Below are positions 15,412 to 24,328 of a DNA stretch of 51,121 nt, in pieces. Made by a program: the position numbers and the translations under genes. Every line of letters starts with the position of its first letter. The first letter of the stretch is position 1. The notes beneath the pieces were generated by a model. That model did no database searches, was not told where the DNA came from, and saw only the letters and a program-made list of their open reading frames with translations. Where the stretch lies: assembly GCA_963977065.1 (NCBI GenBank), contig CAXBNF010000018.1, positions 1-51,121 of the forward strand. Reading direction: 5' to 3'. The stretch comes from Planktosalinus sp963977065 (GTDB lineage Bacteria; Bacteroidota; Bacteroidia; Flavobacteriales; Flavobacteriaceae).

Positions 15412-17901
15412 ATGAATAAATTACTTTTAGTTTTTTCTTTAGTATTATTTTCATTTCATAATTTAAACGCTCAAAAGCCACATAAACCTACTGCTTCAGA
15501 AATCTATGAGTCCATCAAAAAACTAAATTTTTTAGGATCTGTTCTCTTTGTTGCAGCACATCCAGATGATGAAAACACGCGACTTATTTCGCACCTTGCC
15601 AATGAGGTAAAAGCGCGTACAGCATATATCTCAATTACACGCGGCGATGGCGGTCAAAACTTAATTGGAACTGAGTTGGGGCCGCTGCTGGGTGTTATTA
15701 GAACTAATGAACTTATAGAAGCCAGAAAAACCGACGGCGGCGAACAGATATTTACCAGAGCCATTGATTTCGGTTTTTCAAAAAATCCCGATGAAACTTT
15801 TACCATCTGGGGTAAGGATGCCGTTTTGAGTGATGTGGTTTTAGCAATAAGAAAATTTCAACCAGACATTATCATTAATCGTTTTAATCACCGCACACCG
15901 GGTACCACTCACGGGCACCATACCGCAGCAGGCATTTTAGGAGTAGAAGCTTTTGATTTGGCAGCAGATTCTAATGCTTTTTCAAATCAATTAACTCAAT
16001 ACAAACCCTGGCAAGCAAAGCGTTTATTTTTCAATACCTCTTGGTGGTTTTATGGAAGTCAGGAAGCCTTTGAAAAAGCAGACAAAAGCAATTTGGTTGC
16101 TTTAAAAACCGGAAAATTTTATCCGTCTTTTGGCCTCTCTAACGGTGAAATCGCCGCTTTGAGTCGCAGTAAACATCAGTCACAAGGTTTTGGCAATACA
16201 GGGACACGGGGTGAGGATACAGAGTATCTGGAGCTATTAAAAGGCCCAATGCCTTCAGACACTGCAAATCTTTTTGAGGGTATTGATACATCTTGGTCGC
16301 GCATAGAGGGTGGAGAAGAAATTGGTAATATTCTTTATCAGGTTGAAAAAGATTTTGATTTTAAAAATCCGGCGGCAAGTGTACCTAAACTTGTAAAGGC
16401 ATACAGACTTTTAAAAAACAGAACAGACTACTGGGGCATTCAAAAAACAAAAGAAATTAAAAAAATTATCACTGCCGTAACCGGACTTTTTATCGAGGCA
16501 GTTTCTGAGACACAATACACCTCCCCTGCTTCTCAAATTAAAATAAATCTTGAAGCTATTAATCGCTCATCGGTTTCCATGGAGCTAATTGATGTGACTT
16601 ACAACTCAAAATCACTCTTGAAAGAGAAAAAAAAATTGGTAAACAACCAACGCGTTTCATTAGAGAGTTCAATAATTATCTCGAAAAATGCGATTTATAG
16701 CTCGCCATATTGGATCAAAAAACAAGCAAGTAAAGGTCTATTTAACGTAAACGAAATTGATCTTATTGGACTTCCAACAGTCAATCAAAACGAGCCTGTA
16801 TATTTTGAAGTAATCATAGATGGTGAAAAGTTTTCTTTTGAAAGGGATATTATATATAAATTCAACAGCCCTGTAACTGGAGAAGTATATCAACCATTTC
16901 AAGTCTTGCCAGAAGTTACCGGAAGAATTAACGACAAAGTACTCATTTTTTCAGAAGCAAAAGCCCAAAAAGTAACCGTAACAGTCAAGGCCGGAAAAGA
17001 CAATCTTTCGGGTATTGCGACACTTCAACACCCTGAAGGTTGGAACGTAAGTGCCCCGCAAACTTTTGATTTGGAAACAAAAGACCAAGAAAAGGAACTC
17101 ATTTTTACCGTGACTCCACCAAATAACCAAAGTGAGGGCACCCTTAATTTATTGATTCAAGTGGGTGATTCCTATTACAACAACGAAATGGTAACCCTGA
17201 ATTATGAGCATATTCCCTTTCAACATATTTTAGTCCCCGCTCAAGCGAAAGTAGCCAGGATTGAATTAAACATAAAGGGTCAAAACATTGGATACATTGC
17301 CGGTGCCGGAGACGAGATTCCTTCGGCTTTAAGCCAAATAGGCTATCAGGTTTCAGAAATAAATCTTGAAACGATGACATCAGAAAGCATTAAAGATTTT
17401 GACGCCATCGTTGTGGGAATAAGGGCTTATAATGTGCACGATATTTTAAGATTCAGGCAAGATGCCCTTTTTGATTATGTTAAAAACGGAGGTAACTTAA
17501 TTATGCAATACAACGTCTCTCGCGGATTGGTTTCTGAGCAATTGGCTCCTTTTGATTTAAAACTTTCTAGAAATCGAGTTACCGATGAGGATGCAAAAGT
17601 ACAATTTACCAACCCTAATCACCCTGTTTTAAACACCCCAAACAAAATCACACAAAAAGATTTTGAAAATTGGGTTCAGGAACGCGGTTTGTATTTTGCA
17701 AATGAGTGGGCAGACGAGTTTCAACCCATTCTAAGTATGAACGACCCTAATGAAGATGCTGTTGATGGAGCCCTTTTAGTTGCAAACTATGGCAAAGGAA
17801 CTATAACTTACACTGGCTTAAGCTTTTTCAGACAATTGCCTGCGGGCGTTTCCGGTGCATATCGGTTGTTTGCAAATTTGTTATCTTTATCGAATGATTG
17901 A
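15412..17901 (+). CDS. Large exported PIG-L family deacetylase
   Basis: An 829-residue protein with a signal peptide ending at about residue 21 (SFHNLNAQ). The N-terminal LmbE/PIG-L domain has the zinc motif AAHPDDENTRL (about residues 48-58), ISITRGDGGQN and a distal HGHHTAAG. A long beta-rich middle (about 370-610) follows, then a Rossmann-like C-terminal domain with AIVVGIRAYN, similar to the glutamine-amidotransferase-like/ThuA domains found in this subfamily. Known PIG-L enzymes de-N-acetylate GlcNAc derivatives. The substrate here is unknown; export suggests a glycan or glycoconjugate. It is 10 bases after the channel gene. Confidence 0.85.
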   Translation: MNKLLLVFSLVLFSFHNLNAQKPHKPTASEIYESIKKLNFLGSVLFVAAHPDDENTRLISHLANEVKARTAYISITRGDGGQNLIGTELGPLLGVIRTNELIEARKTDGGEQIFTRAIDFGFSKNPDETFTIWGKDAVLSDVVLAIRKFQPDIIINRFNHRTPGTTHGHHTAAGILGVEAFDLAADSNAFSNQLTQYKPWQAKRLFFNTSWWFYGSQEAFEKADKSNLVALKTGKFYPSFGLSNGEIAALSRSKHQSQGFGNTGTRGEDTEYLELLKGPMPSDTANLFEGIDTSWSRIEGGEEIGNILYQVEKDFDFKNPAASVPKLVKAYRLLKNRTDYWGIQKTKEIKKIITAVTGLFIEAVSETQYTSPASQIKINLEAINRSSVSMELIDVTYNSKSLLKEKKKLVNNQRVSLESSIIISKNAIYSSPYWIKKQASKGLFNVNEIDLIGLPTVNQNEPVYFEVIIDGEKFSFERDIIYKFNSPVTGEVYQPFQVLPEVTGRINDKVLIFSEAKAQKVTVTVKAGKDNLSGIATLQHPEGWNVSAPQTFDLETKDQEKELIFTVTPPNNQSEGTLNLLIQVGDSYYNNEMVTLNYEHIPFQHILVPAQAKVARIELNIKGQNIGYIAGAGDEIPSALSQIGYQVSEINLETMTSESIKDFDAIVVGIRAYNVHDILRFRQDALFDYVKNGGNLIMQYNVSRGLVSEQLAPFDLKLSRNRVTDEDAKVQFTNPNHPVLNTPNKITQKDFENWVQERGLYFANEWADEFQPILSMNDPNEDAVDGALLVANYGKGTITYTGLSFFRQLPAGVSGAYRLFANLLSLSND

Positions 17902-17944
17902 TGTGCACATTAATCTTATAACTAACCACCAAAAAAGTTAAACT

Positions 17945-18055
17945 TTGGATTCTAAGCCCGAAAAATACATCTGGAAAAATTCATACACCATCGTTTTGGT
18001 TTGTAATGCCATTTACATCGTTCTGTTTTATTTTTTAATGAAAGCTTTGACTTAA
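17945..18055 (+). CDS. 36-aa membrane microprotein upstream of the symporter
   Basis: A short ORF with TTG start at 17945 (stop TAA 17939-17941 lies just upstream, so no longer version exists) and stop 18053-18055. It encodes LDSKPEKYIWKNSYTIVLV and continues as one hydrophobic helix rich in Val/Ile/Tyr/Phe, ending MKALT. The layout of a charged N-terminus plus one transmembrane helix, and the one-base gap to the symporter ATG, look like a real translated small subunit. Similar short ORFs appear before SSS symporters in flavobacteria, as far as I recall. The function is unknown; it could be a symporter accessory subunit. Confidence 0.6.
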   Translation: MDSKPEKYIWKNSYTIVLVCNAIYIVLFYFLMKALT

Positions 18056-18056
18056 G

Positions 18057-19742
18057 ATGGAAATAATTGACTGGATTGTTCTTATTGGTACACTTGTTTT
18101 TATTGTAAGTTATGGTGTATGGAAAACTCGAGGAAGTAGAAACGTACAGGATTTTTTAAAAGGTGGAAATACTTCAAACTGGTGGACTATTGGTCTTTCT
18201 GTAATGGCAACTCAAGCCAGTGCAATTACCTTTCTTTCAACACCCGGACAAGCCTTTCACGACGGTATGGGTTTTGTGCAATTTTACTTTGGTCTTCCCA
18301 TAGCGATGGTGATTATTTGTTTGGTATTTATCCCAATTTATCACAGGCTTAAGGTATATACTGCTTATGAATTTTTGGAAAATCGTTTTGATTTAAAAAC
18401 GCGCTCGTTAACCGCCATACTTTTTCTAATTCAACGTGGCCTCGCAGCCGGTATTACCATCTTTGCCCCTGCCATTATACTCTCGGCTGTTTTGGGATGG
18501 AATCTTATTTACTTGAATATCATCATTGGAATTTTAGTTATTATTTATACTGTTTCCGGTGGAACAAACGCAGTGAGCGTGACCCAAAAACAACAAATGG
18601 CCGTCATTTTTGCAGGAATGTTTGCTGCATTCTTTATTATAATAAGTTACTTACCGGAAAACATTACTTTTTCAAACGCCCTCGATATAGCCGGAGCTAG
18701 CGGAAAAATGGATATCATTGATTTTTCTTTTAACCTTGATAATCGTTACACCTTTTGGAGCGGCATTATTGGCGGTACTTTTTTGGCTTTATCTTATTTT
18801 GGTACTGACCAAAGCCAGGTACAGCGATACCTATCAGGCAAATCTGTGAAGCAAAGCCAAATGGGCCTTATAATGAATGGAATACTTAAAGTGCCCATGC
18901 AGTTTTTTATATTGCTTGTGGGTGTGATGGTATTTGTTTTCTATCAATTCAACGCATCGCCTTTGAATTTTAATCCGGTGGCAACTAGCACTGTTTTAAA
19001 TTCAGATTATGCAGAGCAATACCGTGAACTGGAAGCCAAACAACAAGCCAATTTTGAAGCCAAACAACAAGCTATTTATAATTTCACCAATAAGGAGAAT
19101 GTCCCAGACAAATCGATTTATCAGGAAAGCATTGTTAGTCTGGATGCACAAGATCAAATTTACAGAGAGGATGCAAAAAAATTAATAAGTAAAGCAAGCA
19201 GCATAGTTGAAACAAATGACAAAGATTATGTGTTTATTCATTTTATATTAAACAATCTGCCTCGTGGCTTGATTGGCCTTTTACTTGCAGTAATTTTGAG
19301 TGCTGCAATGTCTTCAACGGCTTCAGAACTCAATGCGCTGGCCACCACCACTACGATGGATTTATATAAACGTAATAAAACCTCAGATGGTGATGAAAAA
19401 CATTTTCTTAAAGCCTCAAAGTGGTTTACACTCTTATGGGGAATCATTGCCATAGGCATTGCCTGTGTCGCCAATCTTTTTGATAATTTAATTCAGCTAG
19501 TCAACATTATCGGCTCCATATTTTATGGAAATGTTCTGGGTATATTTTTACTGGCCTTTTTTATAAAATATGTAAGGGGGAATGCAGTTTTTATAGCAGC
19601 ACTCATCACTCAGGTCATTGTTATTTATGGATGGTGGCATGACTGGATGCCTTATTTATGGCTCAACCTTTTTGGATGTGTTGTGGTGATTGGAATTGCT
19701 TTAATTATTGAAACCCTTAGTAGGAAAGGGGTTAACGGTTAA
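18057..19742 (+). CDS. Sodium:solute symporter (SSS/SLC5 family)
   Basis: A 561-residue inner-membrane protein with about 13 hydrophobic segments. SSS signatures include GGNTSNWWTIGLSVMATQAS (residues 36-55), YTVSGGTNAVSVTQ and SAAMSSTASELNALATTTTM near residues 419-438, matching the sodium-binding TM8 region. Members couple Na+ entry to uptake of sugars, amino acids or organic acids; the substrate is not readable. A hydrophilic insertion of about 75 residues (about 315-390) contains an 8-residue direct repeat (EAKQQANF/EAKQQAIY). It follows the 36-aa ORF by one base, probably translationally coupled. Confidence 0.88.
   Translation: MEIIDWIVLIGTLVFIVSYGVWKTRGSRNVQDFLKGGNTSNWWTIGLSVMATQASAITFLSTPGQAFHDGMGFVQFYFGLPIAMVIICLVFIPIYHRLKVYTAYEFLENRFDLKTRSLTAILFLIQRGLAAGITIFAPAIILSAVLGWNLIYLNIIIGILVIIYTVSGGTNAVSVTQKQQMAVIFAGMFAAFFIIISYLPENITFSNALDIAGASGKMDIIDFSFNLDNRYTFWSGIIGGTFLALSYFGTDQSQVQRYLSGKSVKQSQMGLIMNGILKVPMQFFILLVGVMVFVFYQFNASPLNFNPVATSTVLNSDYAEQYRELEAKQQANFEAKQQAIYNFTNKENVPDKSIYQESIVSLDAQDQIYREDAKKLISKASSIVETNDKDYVFIHFILNNLPRGLIGLLLAVILSAAMSSTASELNALATTTTMDLYKRNKTSDGDEKHFLKASKWFTLLWGIIAIGIACVANLFDNLIQLVNIIGSIFYGNVLGIFLLAFFIKYVRGNAVFIAALITQVIVIYGWWHDWMPYLWLNLFGCVVVIGIALIIETLSRKGVNG
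19032..19079 (+). repeat. 24-bp tandem duplication within the symporter gene
   Basis: Units 19032-19055 and 19056-19079 share GAAGCCAAACAACAAGC and encode EAKQQANF and EAKQQAIY in a hydrophilic loop. It is in frame and likely a recent slippage event. Confidence 0.75.
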
Positions 19743-19798
19743 TGGAGTTTGATGTTTGGAATTTAGAATTTTTTAAACATTATACCGTTAACAATTTG

Positions 19799-19806
19799 TA
19801 CTTTTG
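19799..19806 (+). promoter_or_regulatory. Candidate -7 element before ftsK
   Basis: TACTTTTG matches TAnnTTTG exactly, 21 bases before the ftsK ATG. No TTG is present at 19-22 bases upstream, so this is a half-site call. Confidence 0.35.
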
Positions 19807-19827
19807 TTCCATTATACCTAATCATTC

Positions 19828-22167
19828 ATGGCAGGAAAGAAAGCGAATAAACCTTCATCAAAAAAATCTGGCATCCCTAAATTCCAAGTCGGAAAACAAC
19901 AGCAAGTCATACTGGGTGTTTTTTTTATGATTCTTGGTCTTGCCTTGACTATTTCGTTTATATCTTATTTTTTCACCTGGCAAGCAGACCAAAGTACTCT
20001 TACACAATTCACAAACCGTGAAGAACAAGCTCAAAACTTACTTAATAAATTTGGAGCCTGGGTTAGTGACTTCTTTGTATATAAAGGATTTGGAGTTTCG
20101 GCTCTTATACTAAGTATTTTGATTTTTATAAGTGGTATCTATTTATTTTTTAGTCTTTCAAAAAAGCCGCTAAAACGCCATTGGTTCTGGGGTATTTTGA
20201 TAATGATTTGGTTGTCTGTGTTTTTTGGTTTTTTTGCTTCAAAATCGGCTTTATTGGGGGGTGTTATTGGTTTTGAAATGAATCATTTTCTTCAGGATTA
20301 CCTTGGTTTTGTTGGCACTGTGCTTTTAATGGCATTTTTATTTTTGGCTTACATTATTTCAAAATTCAAACTTACACCAGATAAAGTGATCTCTTACTTC
20401 AAGGATAAGAAAGCAAAATTAAAAGAAGAAATTGCTTCCGCGAAAAGCGAAACTGAAGTAGAAACAAAAAGTGAAACGATTCCCCTACACGAAACAAAAA
20501 TAGAAGACAAAACAACTCCAAATCCCGAACCTCCAAAAGAAAAAGAAAAAATTGTCATCAAACCGGAAAACGAAAATGATTTATCACTTGAAGTAGAACA
20601 GGCAGAAGACGAAGAGGAAGTTGAAGTACTTAGCAACAAACTGGTCAAAGACTTTGGTGAATTTGATCCAAAATTGGAATTGAGCAACTACAAGTTCCCC
20701 ACATTGGAATTATTAAAAGAATACAATTCTAACACCGGTATCACCATCGATCAGGAGGAATTAGAGCAGAATAAGAATACCATTGTAGAGACACTGAGAA
20801 ACTATAAAATAGAAATTGACCAAATTAAAGCCACTGTGGGCCCCACGGTCACGCTTTATGAAATCATTCCGGAAGCAGGTATACGAATTTCCAAAATCAA
20901 GAATCTGGAAGATGATATAGCACTTTCGCTTTCAGCTCTAGGAATACGCATCATCGCTCCCATTCCCGGAAAAGGAACCATAGGTATTGAAGTCCCCAAT
21001 AAAAACCCAAAAATGGTTTCTATGCGTTCTGTAATTGCATCTCCCAGGTTTCAAAATGCCGAAATGGAATTGCCGCTTGCTCTTGGTAAAACAATCTCAA
21101 ATGAAACATTTGTTGTTGATTTAGCAAAAATGCCTCACTTACTTATGGCCGGTGCTACAGGACAAGGAAAGTCTGTTGGTTTGAATGCCATCCTTACTTC
21201 CCTACTCTATAAAAAACACCCCGCCGAAGTAAAATTTGTTTTAGTTGACCCTAAAAAAGTAGAGCTTACCCTATTTAATAAAATTGAACGTCATTATCTC
21301 GCAAAATTACCCGATACAGACGATGCCATCATCACAGACAACAGTAAAGTAATCAACACACTAAATTCATTGTGTATTGAGATGGACCAACGTTATGATT
21401 TATTAAAAGAAGCTATGGTGAGAAACATTGCAGAATACAATGCAAAGTTCAAAGCCAGAAAACTCAACCCTAATGAGGGTCATAAATTTTTACCCTATAT
21501 CGTTCTGGTGGTTGATGAATTTGCCGATTTAATAATGACTGCCGGAAAGGAAGTGGAAACACCCATTGCCAGACTGGCACAATTAGCCAGAGCAATCGGT
21601 ATCCATTTAATTATAGCTACTCAACGTCCGTCTGTTAATGTGATTACGGGAATTATCAAAGCAAATTTTCCTGCACGAATTGCATTTAGGGTCACTTCAA
21701 AAATTGATTCAAGAACCATATTGGATAATTCCGGCGCAGACCAATTAATTGGCCGCGGTGATATGCTTTTTACGCAAGGAAATGAATTAACCAGACTGCA
21801 ATGTGCCTTTGTAGATACTCCTGAAGTTGATCAAATTACAAACTATATTGGCTCTCAAAGAGCCTATGCAAGTGCTCACATTCTTCCGGAATACAGTAGT
21901 GAAGACGGTGGCACAAATCTTGATATAGGAATCGACGAAAGAGATGCTATGTTCAGGGAGGCAGCAGAAGTATTAGTGATTGCACAACAAGGTTCGGCAT
22001 CGCTTTTGCAGCGAAAGTTAAAATTGGGTTACAACAGAGCAGGCAGAATCATAGACCAACTGGAAGCTGCCGGCATTGTAGGTCCTTTTGAAGGCAGTAA
22101 AGCCAGACAAGTATTGGTTCCAACAATCGAAGCTCTCAATCAACTTTTAAATAATGAAACTGAATAA
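19828..22167 (+). CDS. ftsK: FtsK/SpoIIIE DNA translocase
   Basis: A 779-residue septal DNA pump. The N-terminal 170 residues hold four or five membrane helices. A Lys/Glu-rich linker (about 190-270) is followed by the alpha/beta motor with Walker A GATGQGKSVGLNAI (about 449-462) and Walker B YIVLVVDEFADLI. The C-terminal winged-helix gamma domain (SASLLQRKLKLGYNRAGRI) would read KOPS-like polar sequences. It couples chromosome segregation to division at the septum. Its length is normal for Bacteroidota. It is followed by a LolA-like and an LptF/G-like gene, a common flavobacterial order. Confidence 0.95.
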   Translation: MAGKKANKPSSKKSGIPKFQVGKQQQVILGVFFMILGLALTISFISYFFTWQADQSTLTQFTNREEQAQNLLNKFGAWVSDFFVYKGFGVSALILSILIFISGIYLFFSLSKKPLKRHWFWGILIMIWLSVFFGFFASKSALLGGVIGFEMNHFLQDYLGFVGTVLLMAFLFLAYIISKFKLTPDKVISYFKDKKAKLKEEIASAKSETEVETKSETIPLHETKIEDKTTPNPEPPKEKEKIVIKPENENDLSLEVEQAEDEEEVEVLSNKLVKDFGEFDPKLELSNYKFPTLELLKEYNSNTGITIDQEELEQNKNTIVETLRNYKIEIDQIKATVGPTVTLYEIIPEAGIRISKIKNLEDDIALSLSALGIRIIAPIPGKGTIGIEVPNKNPKMVSMRSVIASPRFQNAEMELPLALGKTISNETFVVDLAKMPHLLMAGATGQGKSVGLNAILTSLLYKKHPAEVKFVLVDPKKVELTLFNKIERHYLAKLPDTDDAIITDNSKVINTLNSLCIEMDQRYDLLKEAMVRNIAEYNAKFKARKLNPNEGHKFLPYIVLVVDEFADLIMTAGKEVETPIARLAQLARAIGIHLIIATQRPSVNVITGIIKANFPARIAFRVTSKIDSRTILDNSGADQLIGRGDMLFTQGNELTRLQCAFVDTPEVDQITNYIGSQRAYASAHILPEYSSEDGGTNLDIGIDERDAMFREAAEVLVIAQQGSASLLQRKLKLGYNRAGRIIDQLEAAGIVGPFEGSKARQVLVPTIEALNQLLNNETE

Positions 22168-22177
22168 TTTTAAACAG

Positions 22178-22822
22178 ATGAAAAAAGTACTTTTAATATT
22201 AATTACCATTTTTACATTAACCACCGTTCAAGCTCAGGATGCACAACGCGCAAAAAATCTATTGAATGAGGTTTCAGCAAAAGTAAAAAGCTATGATAAC
22301 ATTCAAATTGAATTCAGGTACACACTTAAGAACACTAAAGAAAACATCAACCAGGAAACACGAGGCGATGTGACTTTAAAGGGTGATAAATATTTACTCA
22401 ATCTAATGGGAACCACCATGCTTTTTGATGGCAAAAAACTACACACCATTGTTCCTGAAGACGAGGAAGTAACGATTTCAAACCACAATTCTGACAATGA
22501 TGGAGATATCACACCTTCAAAAATGCTAACGTTTTATGAAAAAGGATATACTTACAAATGGGACATCGTTCAAGATGTGAGAGGAAGAAAAATTCAATAC
22601 ATTCAATTGAAACCTAAAGACAGTAATGCAGAAATCAAGGATATACTTCTAGGTATTGATAAGCAAACAAAACATATTTATAAATTGATTCAACGTCAGG
22701 ACAATGGGACAGAAATTACAATTATTGTTAACTCTTTCAAAACAAACCAACCTCTCCCAAATTCACTTTTTACATTTGATGCTTCAAAATATAAAAATTA
22801 CTACATCAACAATCTGGATTAA
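22178..22822 (+). CDS. LolA-like outer-membrane lipoprotein carrier
   Basis: A protein of about 214 residues with a signal peptide (MKKVLLILITIFTLTTVQAQ) followed by a LolA-like beta-sheet fold: ETRGDVTLKGDKYLLNLMGT, MLFDGKKLHTIVPED and a late TFDASKYKNYYINNLD end. The frame opens at ATG 22154, overlapping ftsK by 14 bases, but ATG 22178 puts the signal peptide at the N-terminus and is preferred. Family members shuttle lipoproteins across the periplasm or act as related lipid-binding proteins. It is in an operon with ftsK and the LptF/G permease. Confidence 0.8.
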   Translation: MKKVLLILITIFTLTTVQAQDAQRAKNLLNEVSAKVKSYDNIQIEFRYTLKNTKENINQETRGDVTLKGDKYLLNLMGTTMLFDGKKLHTIVPEDEEVTISNHNSDNDGDITPSKMLTFYEKGYTYKWDIVQDVRGRKIQYIQLKPKDSNAEIKDILLGIDKQTKHIYKLIQRQDNGTEITIIVNSFKTNQPLPNSLFTFDASKYKNYYINNLD

Positions 22823-22825
22823 CCA

Positions 22826-24274
22826 TTGAAAATATTAGACAGATATATACTGGTTTCTTACCTAAAAACCTTCATCAGTGTTTTTTTAATTCTGATGTTT
22901 ATTTTTGTCTTACAAACCATTTGGCTCTATATATCTGAACTTGCAGGAAAAGATTTAGACCTTGACATTATTTTAAGGTTCTTACTCTACTTTTCTCCAA
23001 AACTAATTCCATTGGTATTGCCTTTAACCATTTTGGTTTCATCAATTATGGTATTTGGAAACTTTGCAGAAAAATATGAGTTTGCAGCCATGAAGTCAAC
23101 AGGGATATCCCTTCAACGAGCAATGAGAAGTTTAATGGTGTTTATTTTACTCCTTAGCGGAACCGTTTTTTATTTTGCAAATGAAGTAATTCCTTGGTCT
23201 GAATATAAATCCTTAAATCTAAGAAGAAATATTGCTCAATTAAAGCCAGCAGTTGCCATCTCTGAAGGGCAGTTTAGTACAGTAGGCGATATTACTATTA
23301 AAGTTGCAAAAAAAAGTGGAGATAGAGGGCAATATCTCGACGATGTCATTATTCATAAAAAAAATCCAAATCGTGTTGGAAATCATACTGTTATCAAAGC
23401 TAAAAATGGCGAATTAACAAGTCAAGAAGGCTCCAATACGCTCTCGCTAATTCTCTTTGATGGAAATTATTATGACGAAATTCTTTCCAGTGACCAAAAA
23501 AGACAAAACAGAAAGCCGTTTGCAAAAAGCTATTTTGAATCCTATACAATTAACATTGACTTATCTGAAATAAACAACATTGACTTAGAAGAAGAACAAG
23601 AACTTTCTAATGAAAAAATGTACCGAATAAGTGAATTAAAAATAGAAATAGACTCCCTTTCTCAGGATTTCAATCAGGATATAAAAAAATTTCCAGATGA
23701 TATTAAAGTAAGAAGTGGAATTACAACTATGGAAAGTGGCTATAAACCTCAAACAAGTGACACAGTGCCTGTTGTGAATATTCTAGATGCTTACACTCTT
23801 AAAGCAGAGAAGAGTCAGATTTTAAGCAACGCAATTAATACTGTTAATGGATCTATTCAATCTATTACAGCAAAGAGGTTACACCTCCAAAGTAAACAAA
23901 AAAGACTCAACAAATATGAAATTGCCCTTCACGATAAATATGTGATTGCTTTTGGTTGTATTATTTTATTTTTTGTGGGAGCTCCCTTAGGTGCAATAAT
24001 TAGAAAAGGCGGAATGGGATTGCCCATGGTTGTTGCTATTTCAATTTTTCTCACTTACCACTTTTTAGGAATTTTTGCAAAAAACAGTGCAGAAAATGGG
24101 AAACTTCTGCCTTTTTTTGGAGCCTGGCTTTCCACATTCATCATGTTGCCACTGGGAGTTTGGTTAACATACAGAGCCACCACAGATCAAGGTATTTTTG
24201 ATGTAAGTTCTATTTCAGAATCCATTGGAAATTTCTTTAAGAAATTGTTTATGATTAAGTCTAAAAACAGCTAG
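22826..24274 (+). CDS. LptF/LptG-family permease
   Basis: A 482-residue protein with a TTG start (22826, three bases after the previous stop) giving MKILDRYILVSYLKTF, the standard N-terminus of YjgP/YjgQ proteins. Three membrane helices lie N-terminal (about 15-120), a large periplasmic beta-jellyroll-like part spans about 130-360, and three C-terminal helices follow. GAPLGAIIRKGGMGLPMVVA is typical of the last helices. Known members pair with LptB to extract LPS from the inner membrane. One permease rather than an F/G pair is visible here, so its partner must lie elsewhere. Confidence 0.88.
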   Translation: MKILDRYILVSYLKTFISVFLILMFIFVLQTIWLYISELAGKDLDLDIILRFLLYFSPKLIPLVLPLTILVSSIMVFGNFAEKYEFAAMKSTGISLQRAMRSLMVFILLLSGTVFYFANEVIPWSEYKSLNLRRNIAQLKPAVAISEGQFSTVGDITIKVAKKSGDRGQYLDDVIIHKKNPNRVGNHTVIKAKNGELTSQEGSNTLSLILFDGNYYDEILSSDQKRQNRKPFAKSYFESYTINIDLSEINNIDLEEEQELSNEKMYRISELKIEIDSLSQDFNQDIKKFPDDIKVRSGITTMESGYKPQTSDTVPVVNILDAYTLKAEKSQILSNAINTVNGSIQSITAKRLHLQSKQKRLNKYEIALHDKYVIAFGCIILFFVGAPLGAIIRKGGMGLPMVVAISIFLTYHFLGIFAKNSAENGKLLPFFGAWLSTFIMLPLGVWLTYRATTDQGIFDVSSISESIGNFFKKLFMIKSKNS

Positions 24275-24280
24275 AATCAA

Positions 24281-24288
24281 TACCTTTG
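24281..24288 (+). promoter_or_regulatory. Candidate -7 element before ribB
   Basis: TACCTTTG fits TAnnTTTG, 41 bases before the ribB ATG. No well-spaced TTG is visible, and no FMN riboswitch fits in the 54-base gap. Confidence 0.3.
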
Positions 24289-24328
24289 CACCGCAAAAAA
24301 GAAGCAGTAAAATTTGAAATCCAAAACC

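Noticed and set aside
20394..20687. Minus-strand Ser-rich ORF inside ftsK
   Set aside because: It mirrors the Lys/Glu-rich linker codons of ftsK on the other strand and has no independent support.
24275..24328. FMN riboswitch before ribB
   Set aside because: The gap is only 54 bases, too short for the RFN element, and no conserved core is seen.
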